64,000 nucleotides of DNA from Cristatella mucedo (lineage: Eukaryota; Bryozoa; Phylactolaemata; Cristatellidae): positions 169,501 through 233,500 of the forward strand of contig WPIO01000011.1 in NCBI GenBank assembly GCA_009760855.2, written 5' to 3'. Shown piece after piece: positions 11,807 to 25,800 of the stretch. The position numbers and the translations under genes are program-made. A model generated the notes under the pieces. The model ran no database searches. It saw only the letters and a program-made list of their open reading frames with translations, and had not been told where the DNA came from. Positions within the stretch are counted from its first letter, which is position 1. Every line of letters starts with the position of its first letter.

Positions 11807-13833
11807 CTGTACCTGCAATGTGCTCCGTGCATCAGCTGCTGCCGGAGTTGTCTATAAACGGCAGCAGCACTCGTGGAATACTAAAGAGAACCTGTACAAT
11901 CACTACTAGTCGAACGGAATAAACGGATTTTTAAGTTTTCTAACGTTTTTTGCAGACGGACAAATTAGTCGCATAAAAGAAGGATGGGTCACAAAGCGTG
12001 CCTGAGCTGAGCGTGCTGACATTGTGATCACAGTGCTCTGAGTCGAGCTGGGAGTAAAGGAGCCGGAAGCACCCTGCGAGAAAAACCTGTTCCAGTTGAT
12101 CGCACAGCAAGGTACAAGGCTACTCGATGAACCAGTGCGAGTAACTGCAGTTTTAAGAATATACAATTTCTAAACAATCGCTGCCATTGCACGTAAACCT
12201 CGAATTTTATAGTTTTTTATAGCAAATTGTGAAGCTCGAGGTAAGGGAAGCACCATCTCAAAATTCTGACGAGCTAGCAAGACTACGTCAGACCCGAAGT
12301 AATTACTTAAGGGCGTAGCCTTAATTACTGGCGTACTTTCATCGAGTATCTTTATAGTTTGGTCAGGTGTATTCGAGTAATACACCAAATAGAACCCTGA
12401 TTGCAAAGAACACCCTGATTACTAACACCCTGATTATTAACTGCCCTGACGACCTTCCCGATCCTTATTTTGCTTGGTAATCTCCTGCGGACGCGGTATC
12501 ACTCGGCTATACTTAAAAAGTACGGATACATGAATTCAACCGTTTACGGCAAAGTTTTACCTATTAAAATCGTTTTAAATGTACAAGGAAATCACAGGTA
12601 CGTCTCCTAGAGGATAATAACTAAATGAAAAAGGCCGTACACATATATGAGTAGTGATGTAGTGTCTTTGTAATTAACACGTATTAAACACGTTGTCAGT
12701 CAGTGTTGGGTGGCACTACGACAACAGTAACGTGAAAGATACGATGACGTCGGCCCCAGGTGATTGAGTTTCTTCGAACGCTGCAAGCGCAACATCGGCA
12801 GCCACTGTCATAACCGTTGAATCCTGCAAATACCATTCAGTTTACTGCATCCGTGCTACCCACGAGGGGTTACGAAATGTCAGAAATCGTGCGAGTCGCT
12901 CAGTGACTCGTCTCCCCATCGAAGTATTTTAAGCAGTAAAATAATTTGTCTGAGTTATGGGAAGTGAAGCTACCATTTTTGCACGCCGATTTCCGGTAGA
13001 CTGTGCAAAAGGGTACCAATCCTCAGAAATTGCATTGCGATTTATTTACTTATTGTTCAACTAGTTAAGTAGATCCTCAGCATAGGGCTTTATGTTTTTA
13101 GTTTTTCTGGAATTTCAGTTACCTTTTAAGCTGATTGTATCGCTGAAACAGAGCTTCGAATCAGGAAGTGTGCAATAACAAATACCGCCTCAGAAGAATG
13201 CTTAGAGCTGAACTGTGAGGAATTTTCAATAGGAAATGCTCTTCTACTTTAATTTTAGGCCTGGCGAACACTGCGACCTTTCGTTGTCCTTTTATTCTTG
13301 GAACCAATTGCTAAACTACAATATCTGCGAGTTTCAACTGCAAGCGCCCGAAAGTATATTGCAATTTCAAAATCTTAGCAGCAGATTGAGGCGAAAACAC
13401 AGTAATAATTGCTTAAATGACTAATCCCTTGCAGAGAAATATTAAACGAGGGTAAATGGGTTAAAAACAAGTCAATCATACATTTTCTTAGGTGACGCGC
13501 AACAATGCTGTTGTTAATGTAAAATTACCCGAATAGGTATAGAAAATGTTTTTAGTGCACTATCCGCCAAAGTGATTTGTCCAATCAAAAATATCAACAG
13601 TGAAAAATGCCCATTGACACCGGTCAGCAGGATAGAAATATAAAAAGTGATTCGCATGTAAGAAAAGTAGCTTACAAAACAACCAGGTCTTACATTAAAG
13701 AGTTATCTAGTGTCCCGTAATATTACTGCATTCACTTTCAAAAGAAGCTAACGTGTACACCATAAAGTATTACCGAACGCGTCTAGCTAAGCATGTAATA
13801 TTTGTAAAAGTCAAGCTAGTTTTAGAGCTGTAC
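11807..13833 (-). repeat. Array unit 1 (diverged lower edge)
   Basis: Exons: E1 11807-11880 (74 nt, one base deleted, so frameshifted; good donor GTAAGG), E2 12002-12073 (open, GC donor CAG|GCACGC), E2b 12287-12349 (open), E3 12749-12823 (open, weak donor GAC|GTCATC), E4 12950-13021 (open, donor lost: CAG|ACAAAT). E2 to E3 is 675 nt instead of about 930 because the internal duplication of the amplified units is absent. Frames outlive splice signals here, suggesting recent decay at the edge. Confidence 0.75.
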
Positions 13834-16800
13834 CTGAGACTGAAATGTGCTCCATGCTTCAGCCGCTGCCGGAGTTGGTTCTGGAACCACGGCAGTACTC
13901 ACGGAATCCTAAAGAAAAGCGGTGCGATCGCTGGTAACTAGGGGAATAGACGAATTTCTGAGTTTTCAAACATTTTCTGCATAATGACGAAATGGGCGCA
14001 TAAAGGATGACCGATTCACGAAGCGTACCTGAGCTGAGCGTACCGTCGTCGTGATCACAGTGCTCTGAGTCGAGCTGGGAGTAGAGGAGCTGGAAATACC
14101 CTGCGTAAAAACCTGTTACCGTCAATCGCAAAAACAAGTTCAACATAAGGTCAACGAACCATTGCGAGGTGCTGCAGTTTTCAAAATAAAAGCCGTTTGA
14201 AAACCACTGCAATTGCACATTACTTTTGAATTTCAACTTTTTCGCAACACTGTGATGCTCAACTTAAAGGCAATGTCACCTGTTAATTACGACGGGCTAG
14301 CAAGACTACGTTGGACCCGAAGTTAGTGACAAAGGGCGTAGCCCTAATTACTGGCATAGTTTCGTCAACAATCTCTGACCAGTTTGGAGTGGTGTATTTA
14401 GGTAAATAACCAAAAAAGACCCTGAATACTAAGTAGACTGTCTTGAGTGCTTGTACTAATTACGGGATCTAAGAAGTCGGCTAGTGGGTGACACGGCATA
14501 AGTGGGAATGCTGGCAGCTGAAGTTGATTGTTAGTTAGCACGGCTGCAAGTCACAATGTGCAGAAATTTGTCTTGCGAGCAGGGTACACAGTATTTAATA
14601 AAGAGCATAGCCTTAATTAGTGACCTACATTTATCGAGTTTCTTTCAATATCTTTTTGAGAGGTGTATCCTAGTAAAAAAAAAAATTACGTGAATGCAAA
14701 GCACATCTTCATCAGCTCTGTTACATATGTGGAGATCTTTAGGTTTCCTTCGTAATTTCCAACAAATTCGGTATGACTCGAGGTACGTGAGTAGTACTGG
14801 TACAAAAATTCAAAGGTTAGTTGCACAAAAGGAACCTTTTCATCGTGTTAAAAGGTTCTGGGACATAACAAGTACCTCACTTTTTGGATATGAATTAAAT
14901 AAAATAGGCCGTATGCATAAAATATTGCTGATGTTGTCTCTTTGCAATCGACTAATTAGGCATCTCCAGTGAAAGCAATTGTCACTAGGTGGTAAGAAGC
15001 ACTATAATGATAACACCGTGAAAAGCCTCTACCTCTGCCCTTGGTGACTGAGTTTCTTCAGACGCTGCAAGTGCAATGTCTGTAGCCGTTGACGTAGCAA
15101 GCAGACCCTACAACGAACCAATCAGCTTGCAGACGTCCAAGCTGCCCACGTGGCGTTACGTTGATCTCGTCCTGCTGGAAAGCCTGCGGGCTGTATACGG
15201 CAAAGTCAGGTAATCCAAATATAATCAGACGGAAAACTACTTGCCTGAGTTGTGGGAAGTAAAGTTACCAGTTTTGCAGGCCGAGTTCCGGTAGATTGTG
15301 CAGCAGTGAACAGATCCTGCAAAATCGCAAGAGATCCATGTACATGCTGCCTAAATAGGTTCAGTAGACCATGATCATATAGTTCTGTGTTTTTAGTAAT
15401 TCTTAAGTTCCATGAGCGTGTTCCACTGATTGTAACACTGAAATGGCGTTCACAATAACTAAAATCCTCTACAAAATACCAAGTATGTGATCGATTTTGA
15501 ACTAAATTTCAACGAGATTTTTAATGGTTGACGTTTAAAGACAAACTAACATCGCTGGAATTCAATGTCTTTTAATTAGGGAAACTCAACGGTAAACTAG
15601 AATTGCGGCGTGGTAGCCCTTCGCACGTCTAATGGGTATTTGCAGTTTCACAATTATGTCAGCAGATGACTGCGAAAACAACTTGATGTTTACTTAAACA
15701 ATTGCACAGGTCTCCGACTTTTGTCGATCAATGTTAATTAGATTAGAAACGTGGCACCGATAACTTCACTTAGTTTACTCTTGTAAATGCGGTTGTAAAT
15801 ACGAAGTTACCTAGATGAGATAGGAAACCATTCGAAGTCTACTTTGCACAGAAAAAAAGCGTCTGAGTGAAAATACCAATTTTTGAAAGACCATCATTGT
15901 TATGCTTAAGGTAGGTTAAAAGAAAAAACACTAGTCGCTTGCATGAATAACATATTTTAATTCTAAATACTAGTGAAAGTAGCTTTTGTTGTTTGTCTAG
16001 TTGCATGTGGTATTTTCCATTGACATTTAGCAGGGATACGATAACAATGAAATGATTTGAAGTGATGCGAAAATACTACCAAGTCCTAAATTGAAGACTT
16101 ATTTAGTGTCCCACAATTATACAGCCGTGTCTTTCAAGAAGAGATAAAGTAGACGCAACACGTGCACTACCCACTGCCTCTAGCTAAGCATGTAATATTT
16201 AAAAAATTTAGCTAGTTTTAGAGCTGTACCTGAGACTGTAATGTGCTCCATGCTTCAGGCGCTGCCGGAGTTGGTTCTGGAACCACGGCAGTACTCACGG
16301 AATCCTAAAGAAAAGCGGTGCGATCGCTGGTAACTAGGGGAATAGACGAATTTCTAAGTTTTCAAACATTTTCTGCATAATGACCAAATGGGCGCGTAAA
16401 GGATGACCGATTCACGAAGCGTACCTGAGCTGAGCGTACCGTCGTCGTGATCACAGTGCTCTGAGTCGAGCTGGGAGTAGAGGAGCTGGAAATACCCTGC
16501 GTAAAAACCTGTTACAGTCAATCGCAAAAACAAGTTCAACCTAACGTCTACGAACCATTGCGAAGGGCTGCAGTTTTCAAAATAAAAGCCGTTGGAAAAC
16601 CACTGCAATTGCACGTTACTTTTGAATTTCAACGTTTTTCGGAAAACTCTAATGCTCGACATAAAGGCAATGTCACCTGTTAATTGCGACGAGCTAGTAA
16701 GACTACGTCGGACCCGAAGTTGGTGATAAAGGGCGTAGCCGTAATTACTGGCATACTTTCGTCAACAATCTCTAACCAGTTTGGAGTGGTGTATTTGGGA

Positions 16801-19800
16801 AAATAACCGAAAAAGACCCTGAATACTAAGTAGACTGTCTTGAGTGCATGTACTAATTACGGGATCTAAGAAGTCGGCTAGTGGGTGACACGGCATAAGT
16901 GGGAATGCTGGCAGCTGAAGTTGATTGTTAGTTAGCACGGCAGCAAGTCACAATGTGCAGAAATTTGTCTCGCGAGCAGGGTACACAGTATTTCATAAAG
17001 AGGATAGCCTTAATTAGTGACCAACCTTCATCGAGTTGCTATCAATATCTTTTTAAGAGGTGTATTCAAGTAAAGCAAAAAAATTACGGGAATGCCAAGC
17101 ACATCTTCATCAGTGCTTTTACATATGTGGAGATCTTTAGGTATCCTTGGTAATTTCCAATGAATTCGGTATGACTCGAGGTACGTGAGTAGTACTGGTA
17201 CAGAAATTCAAAGGTTAGTTGCACAAAAGGACCCTGTTCATCTTGTTAAAAGGTTCTGGGACATAACAAGTACCTCACTTTTTGGATATGAATTAAATAA
17301 AATACGCCGTATGCATAAAATATTGCTGATATTGTCTCTTTGCAATCGACTAATTTGGCATCCCTAGTGAAATAAATGTTCACTAGGTGGTAAGTAGCAC
17401 TATAACGATAACACCGTGAAAAGCCTCTACCTCTGCCCTTGGTGACTGAGTTTCTTCGGACGCTGCAAGTACAATGTCTGCAGCCGTTGTCGTAGCAAGC
17501 AGACCCTACAACGAACCAATCAGCTTGCAGACGTCCAAGCTGCCCACTTGGCGTTACGTTGATCTCGTCCTGCAGGAAAGGGTGCGAGCTGCATACAGCA
17601 AAGTCACGTAATCCAAATATCATTAAACGGAAAAGTACTTGCCTGAGTTGTGGGAAGTAAAGTTACCAGTTTTGCAGGCCGAGTTCCGGTAGATTGTGCA
17701 GTAGTGGACAGATCCTGCAAAATCGCAAGAGATCCATGTACCTGCTGCCTAAATAGGTTCAGTAGACCAGGATCATATAGTTCTGTGTTTTTAGTAATTC
17801 TTAAGTTCCATGAGCGGATTCCACTGATTGTAACACAGAAATGGTGTTCGCAATGACTGAAATCCTCTAGAAATTAACACGTATGTGATTGATTTTGAAC
17901 TAAATTTCAACGAGATTTTTAATGGTTGACGTTTAAAGAAAAACTAACATCGTTGGCATTCGATGTCTTTTAATTAGGGAAACTCAAAGGTAAACTGCAA
18001 TGTCGGCGTGGAAAATATTCGCACGCCTAATGGGTATTTGCAATTTCACAATTATGTCAGCAGATGACTACGACAACGACTCGATGTTTACTTAAACAAT
18101 TGCACAGGTCTCCGACTTTTATCGATCAATGTTAAATAGATGAGAAACGAGGCACCGACAACTTCACTTAGTTGACCCTTGTAAATGCGGTTGTAAATAC
18201 GAAGTTACCTAGATGAGTTAGGAATCCATTCGAAGTCTACTTTGGGCAGAAAAAAAGCGTCTGAGTGAAAATACCAATTTTTAAAAGAACATCATTGCTA
18301 TGCGTAAGGTAGGTTGAAATATAAAACACTAGTCGCTTGCATGAATAACATATTTTAATTCTAAATAGTAGTGAAAGTAGCTTTGGTTGTTTGTCTAGTT
18401 GCATGTGGTATTTTCCATTGACATTTAGCAGGGATACGATAACAATGAAATGATTTGAAGAGATATGAAAATACTACCAAGTCCTAAATTGAAGACTTAT
18501 TTAGTGTGCCGCAATTATACAGCCGTGTCTTTCAAGAAGAGATAAAGTAGACGCAACACGTGCACTACCCACTGCCTCTAACTAAGCATATAATATTTAA
18601 AAGTGTAGCTAGTTTTAGATCTGTACCTGAGACTGAAATGGGCTCCATGCTTCAGCCGCTGCCGGAGTTGGTTCTGGAACCACGGCAGTACTCACGGAAT
18701 CCTAAAGAAAAGCGGTGCGATCGCTGGTAACTAGGGGAATAGACGAATTTCTGAGTTTTCAAAAATTTTCTGCGAAATGACAAAATGGGCGCGTAAAGGA
18801 TGACCGATTCACGAAGCGTACCTGAGCTGAGCGTACCGTCGTCGTGATCACAGTGCTCTGAGTCGAGCTGGGAGTAGAGGAGCTGGAAATACCCTGTGTA
18901 AAAACCTGTTACAGTCAATCGCAAAAACAAGTTCAACATGAGGTCAACGAACCATTGCGAGGTGCTGCAGTTTTGAAAATAAACAGCCGTTGGAAAACCG
19001 CTGCAATTGCACGTAACTTTTAAATTTCAACGTTTTTCGGAAAACTGTGATGCTCGTCTTAAAGGCATTGTGACCTGTTAATTACGACGAGCTAGCAAGA
19101 CTACGTCGGACCCGAAGTTGGTAATGAAGGCCGTAGCCGTAATTACTGGCATACTTTCGCCAACAATCTCTGACCAGTTTGGAGTGGTGTATTTAGGTAA
19201 ATAACCGAAAAAAACCCTGAATACTAAGTAGACTGTCTTGAGTGCTTGTACTAATTACGGGATCTAAGAAGTCGGCTAGTGGGCGACGCGGCATAAGTGG
19301 GAATTCTGGCAGCTGAAGTTGATTGTTAGTTAGCACGGCTGCAAGTAACATGTGCAGACATTTTTCTCGCGAGCAGGGTACACAGTATTTAATAAAGTGC
19401 ATAGCCTTCATTAGTGACCAACTTTTATGGAAGTGCTATCATTATCTTTTTGAGAGGTGTATTCAAGTAAAGCAAAAAAATTACGTGAATGCCAAGCACA
19501 TCTTCATCAGTGCTTTTACATATGTGGAGATCTTTAGGCTTCCTTGGTAATTTCCAACGAATTCGGTATGACTCGAGGTACGTGAGTAGTACTGGTAAAG
19601 AAATTCAACGGTTAGTTGCACTAAAGGAACCTTTTCATCTTGTTAAAAGGTTCTGGGACATAACAAGTACCACACTTTTTGGATATGAATTAAATAAAAT
19701 ACGCCGTATACATACAATAATGCTGATATTGTCTCTTTGCAATCGACTAATTAGGCATCCCCAGTGAAATAAATGGTCACTAGGTGGTAAGTAGCACTAT

Positions 19801-22800
19801 AACAATAACACTGTGAAAAGCCTCTACCTCTGCCCTTGGTGACTGAGTTTCTTCGGACGCTGCAAGTGCAATGTCTGCAGCCGTTGTCGTAGCAAGCAGA
19901 CCCTACAACGAACCAATCAGCTCTCACACATCCAAGCTGCCACGTGGCATTACGTAGATCTCGTCCTGCTGGAAAGCATGCGGGCTGCATACGGCAAAGT
20001 CACGTAATCCAAATATCATTAAACGGAAAACTACTTGCCTGAGTTGTGGGAAGTAAAGTTACCAGTTTTTCAGGCCGAGTTCCGGTAGATTGTGCAGCAG
20101 TGGACAGATCCTGCAAAATCGCAAGAGATCCATGTACCTGCTGCCTAAATAGGTTAGTAGACAATGATAATATAGTTCTGTGTTTTTAGTAATTCTTAAG
20201 TTCCATGAGCGAGTTCCACTGATTGTAACACTGAAATGGCGTTCAAAATAACTAAAATCCTCTACAAAATACCAAGTATGTGATCGATTTTGAACTAAAT
20301 TTCAACGAGATTTTTAATGGTTGACGTTTAAAGACAAACTAACATCGCTGGCATTCGATGTCTTTTAATTAGGGAAACTCAAGGTAAACTGCAATGGCGG
20401 CGTGGTAGCCCTTCGCACGTCTTATGGGTATTTGCAGTTTCACAATTATGTCAGCAGATGACTGCGAAAGCAACTCGATGTTTACCTAAACAATTGCACA
20501 GGTCTCCGACTTTTATCGATCAATGTTAAGTAGATTAGAACCGTGGCACCGATAACTTCACTTAGTTGACTCTTGATAATGCAGTTGCACATGCTAAGTT
20601 ACCTAGATGAGTTAGGAAACCATTCGAAGTCTACTTTGCACAGAAAAAAAGCGTCTGAGTGAAAATACCAATTTTGAAAGACCATCATTGCTATGCGTAA
20701 GTTAGGTTGAAATATAAAACACTAGTCGCTTGCATGAATAACATATTTTAATTCTAAATACTAGTGAAAGTAGCTTGGTTTGGTTGTCTAGTTGCATGTG
20801 GTATTTTCCATTGACATTTAGCAGGGATACGATAACAATGAAATGATTTGAAGTGATGCGAAAATACTACCAAGTCCTAAATTGAAGACTTATTCAGTGT
20901 GCAGCATGTATACAGCCGTGTCTTTCAAGAAGAGATAAAGTAGACGCAACACGTGCACTACCCACTGCCTCTAGCTAGGCATGTAATATTTAAAAATGTA
21001 GCTAGTTTTAGAGCTGTACCTGAGACTGAAATGTGCTCCATGCTTCAGCCGCTGCCGGAGTTGGTTCTGGAACCACGGCAGTGCTCACGGAATCCTAAAG
21101 AAAACCGGTGCGATCGCTGGTAACTAGGGGAATAGACGAATTTCTGAGTTTTCAAACATTTTCTGCAAAATGACAAAATGGGCGCGTAAAGGATGACCGA
21201 TTCACGAAGCGTACCTGAGCTGAGCGTACTGTCGTCGTGATCACAGTGCTCTGAGTTGAGCTGGGAGTAGAGGAGCTGGAAATACCCTGTGTAAAAACCT
21301 GTTACAGTCAATCGCAAAAACAAGTTCAACATAAGGTCAACGAACCATTGCCAGGTGCTGCAGTTTTTAAAATAAACAGCCGTTGGAAAACCGCTGCAAT
21401 TGCACGTAACTTTCAAATTTCAACGTTTTTCGGAAAACTGTGATACTCGTCTTAAAGGCATTGTCACCTGTTAATTACGACGAGCTAGCAAGACTTCGTC
21501 GGACCCGAAGTTGGTGATAAAGAGCGTAGCCATAACAACTGGCATACTTTCGTCACCAATCTCTGACCAGTTTGGAGTGGTGTATTTAGGTAAATAACCG
21601 AAAAAGACCCTGAATACTAAGTAGACTGTCTTGAGTGCTTGTACTAATTACGGGATCTAAGAAGTCGGCTAGTGGGGGACACGGCATAAGTGGGAATGCT
21701 GGCAGCTGAAGTTGATTGTTAGTTAGCACGACTGCAAGTCACAATGTGCAGAAATTTGTCTCGCGAGCAGGGTACACAGTATTTAATAGAGAGCATAGCC
21801 TTAATTAGTGACCTACATTTATCGAGTTTCTTTCAATATCTTTTTGAGAGGTGTATCCAAGTAAATAAAAAAAATTACGTGAATGCAAAGCACATCTTTA
21901 TCAGCTCCGTTACATATGTGGAGATCTTTAGGTTTCCTTCGTAATTTCCAACAAATTCGGTATGACTCGAGGTACGTGAGTAGTACTGGTACAAAAATTC
22001 AAAGGTTAGTTGCACAAAAGGAACCTTTTCATCGTGTTAAAAGGTTCTGGGACATAACAAGTACCTCACTTTTTGGATATGAATTAAATAAAATACGCCG
22101 TATGCATAAAATATTGCTGATGTTGTCTCTTTGCAATCGACTAATTAGGCATCTCCAGTGAAAGCAATTGTCACAAGGTGGTAAGAAGCACTGTAATGAT
22201 AACACCGTGAGAAGCCTCTACCTCTGCCCTTGGTGACTGAGTTTCTTCAGACGCTGCAAGTGCAATGTCTGTAGCCGTTGACGTAGCAAGCAGACCCTAC
22301 AACGAACCAATCAGCTTGCAGACGTCCAAGCTGCCCACGTGGCGTTACGTTGATCTCGTCCTGCTGGAAAGCCTGCAGGCTGTAAACGGCAAAGTCAGGT
22401 AATCCAAATATAATCAGACGGAAAACTACTTGCCTGAGTTGTGGGAAGTAAAGTTACCAGTTTTGCAGGCCGAGTTCCGGTAGATTGTGCAGCAGTGGAC
22501 AGATCCTGCAAAATCGCAAGAGATCCATGTACCTGCTGCCTAAATAGGTTCAGTAGACCATGATCATATAGTTCTGTGTTTTTAGTAATTCTTAAGTTCC
22601 ATGAGCGTGTTCCACTGATTGTAACACTGAAATGGCGTTCACAATAACTAAAATCCTCTACAAAATACCAAGTATGTGATCGATTTTGAACTAAATTTCA
22701 ACGAGATTTTTAATGGTTGACGTTTAAAGACAAACTAACATCGCTGGCATTCGATGTCTTTTAATTAGGGAAACTCAACGGTAAACTAGAATTGCGGCGT

Positions 22801-25800
22801 GGTAGCCCTTCGCACGTGTAATGGGTATTTGCAGTTTCACAATTATGTCAGCAGATGACTGCGAAAGCAACTCGATGTTTACCTAAACAATTGCACAGGT
22901 CTCCGACTTTTATCGATCAATGTTAATTAGATTAGAAACGTGGCACCGATAACTTCACTTAGTTGATCCTTGTAAATGCGGTTGTAAATACGAAGTTACC
23001 TAGATGAGTTAGGAAACCATTCGAAGTCTACTTTGCACAGAAAAAAGCATCTGAGTGAGATTACCAATTTTTGAAAGACCTTCCTTGCTATGCGTAAGGT
23101 AGGTTGAAATATAAAACACTAGTCGCTTGCATGAATAACATATTTTAATTCTAAATACTAGTAAAAGTAGCATTGGTTGTTGGTCTTGTTGCATGTGGTA
23201 TTTTCCATTGACATTTAGCAGGGATACGATAACAATGAAATGATTTGATGTGATGCGAAAATACTACCAAGTCCTAAATTGAAGACTTATTTAGTGTGCC
23301 GCAATTATACAGCCGTATCTTTCAAGAAGAGATAAAGTAGACGCAACACGTGCACTACCCATTGCCTCTTAATAAGCATGTAATATTTAAAAAACGTAGC
23401 TAGTTTTAGAGCTGTACCTGAGACTGAAATGTGCTCCATGCTTCAGCCGCTGCCGGAGTTGGTTCTGGTACCACGGCAGTACTCACGGAATCCTAAAGAA
23501 AAGCGGTGCGATTGCTGGTAACTAGGGGAATAGACGAATTTCTGAGTTTGTAAACATTTTCTGCATAATGACTAAATGGGCGCGTAAAGGAAGACCGATT
23601 CACGAAGCGTACCTGAGCTGAGCGTACCGTCGTCGTGATCACAGTGCTCTGAGTCGAGCTGGGAGTAGAGGAGCTGGAAATACCCTGTGTAAAAACCTGT
23701 TACAGTCAATCACACAAATAAGTTCAACATAAGGTCAACGAACCATTGCGAGGTCCTGCAGTTTTTAAAATGAACAGCCGTTGAAAAACCACTGCAATTG
23801 CACGTAACTTTCAAATTTCAACGTTTTTTGGGAAAACTGTGATGCTCGACACTTAAGGCAATGTCACCTGTTAATTGCGACGAGCTAGTAAGACTACCTC
23901 GGACCCGAAGTTGGTGATAAAGGGCGTAGCCGTAATTACTGGCATACTTTCGCCAACAATCTCTAACCAGTTTGGAGTGGTGTATTAAGGAAAATAACCG
24001 AAAAAGACCCTGAATACTAAGTAGACTGTCTTGAGTGCTTGTACTAATTACGGGATCTAAGAAGTCGGCTAGTGGGTGACACGGCATAAGTGGGAATGCT
24101 GGCAGCTGAAGTTGATTGTTAGTTAGCACGACTGCAAGTCACAATGTGCAGAAATTTGTCTCGCGAGCAGGGTACACAGTATTTAATAGAGAGCATAGCC
24201 TTAATTAGTGACCTACATTTATCGAGTTTCTTTCAATATCTTTTTGAGAGGTGTATCCAAGTAAATAAAAAAAATTACGTGAATGCAAAGCACATCTTTA
24301 TCAGCTCCGTTACATATGTGGAGATCTTTAGGTTTCCTTCGTAATTTCCAACGAATTCGGTATGACTCGAGGTACGTGAGTAGTACTGGTAAAGAAATGC
24401 AACGGTTAGTTGCACAAAAGGAACCTTTTCATCTTGTTAAAAGGTTCTGGGACATAACAAGTACCTCACTTTTTGGATATGAATTAAATAAAATACGCCG
24501 TATGCATAAAATTTTGCTGATATTGTCTCTTTGCAATCGACTAATTTGGCATCCCTAGTGAAATAAATGTTCACTAGGTGGTAAGTAGCACTATAACGAT
24601 AAACACCGTGAAAAGCCTCTACCTCTGCCCTTGGTGACTGAGTTTCTTCGGACGCTGCAAGTGCAATGTCTGCAGCCGTTGTCGTAGCAAGCAGACCCTA
24701 CAACGAACCAATCAGCTTGCAGACGTCCAAGCTGCCCATGTGGCGTTACGTTGATCTCGTCCTGCTGGAAAGCGTGCGAGCTGCATACAGCAAAGTCACG
24801 TAATCCAAATATCATTAAACGGAAAACTACTTGCCTGAGTTGTGGGAAGTAAAGTTACCAGTTTTGCAGGCCGAGTTCCGGTAGATTGTGCAGCAGTGGA
24901 CAGATCCTGCAAAATCGCAAGAGATCCATGTACCTGCTGCCTAAATAGGTTCAGTAGACCAGGATCATATAGTTCTGTGTTTTTAGTAATTCTTAAGTTC
25001 CATGAGCGGATTCCACTGATTGTAACACAGAAATTGTGTTAGCAATTACTAAAATCCTCTAGAAATTAATACGTATGTGATCGATTTTGAACTAGATTTC
25101 AACGAGATTTTTAATGGTTGACGTTTAAAGAAAAACTAACATCGTTGGCATTCGATGTCTTTTAATTAGGGAAACTCAACGGTAATCTGCAATGTCGGCG
25201 TGGTAACTCTAGGCACGCCTAATGGGTATGTGCAATTTCACAGATATGTCAGCAGATGACTGCGAAAACAACTCGATGTTTACTTAAACAATTGCACAGG
25301 TCTCCGACTTTTATCGATCAATGTTAATTAGATTAGAAACGTGGCACCGATAACTTCACTTAGTTGATCCTTGTAAATGCGGTTGTAAATACGAAGTTAC
25401 CTAGATGAGTTAGGAAACCATTCGAAGTCTACTTTGCACAGAAAAAAAGCGTCTGAGTGAAAATACCAATTTTTGAAAGACCATCATTGCTATGCGTAAG
25501 GTAGGTTGAAATATAAAACACTAGTCGCTTGCATGAATAACATATTTTAATTCTAAATACTAGTGAAAGTAGCATTGGTTGTTTGTCTAGTTGCATGTGG
25601 TATTTTCCATTGACATTTAGCAGGGATACGATAACAATGAAATGATTTGAAGTGATGCGAAAATACTACCAAGTCCTAAATTGAAGACTTATTTAGTGTG
25701 CCGCAATTATACAGCCGTGTCTTTCAAGAAGAGATAAAGTAGACGCAACACGTGCACTACCCACTGCCTCTAACTAAGCATGTAATATTTAAAAGTGTTT

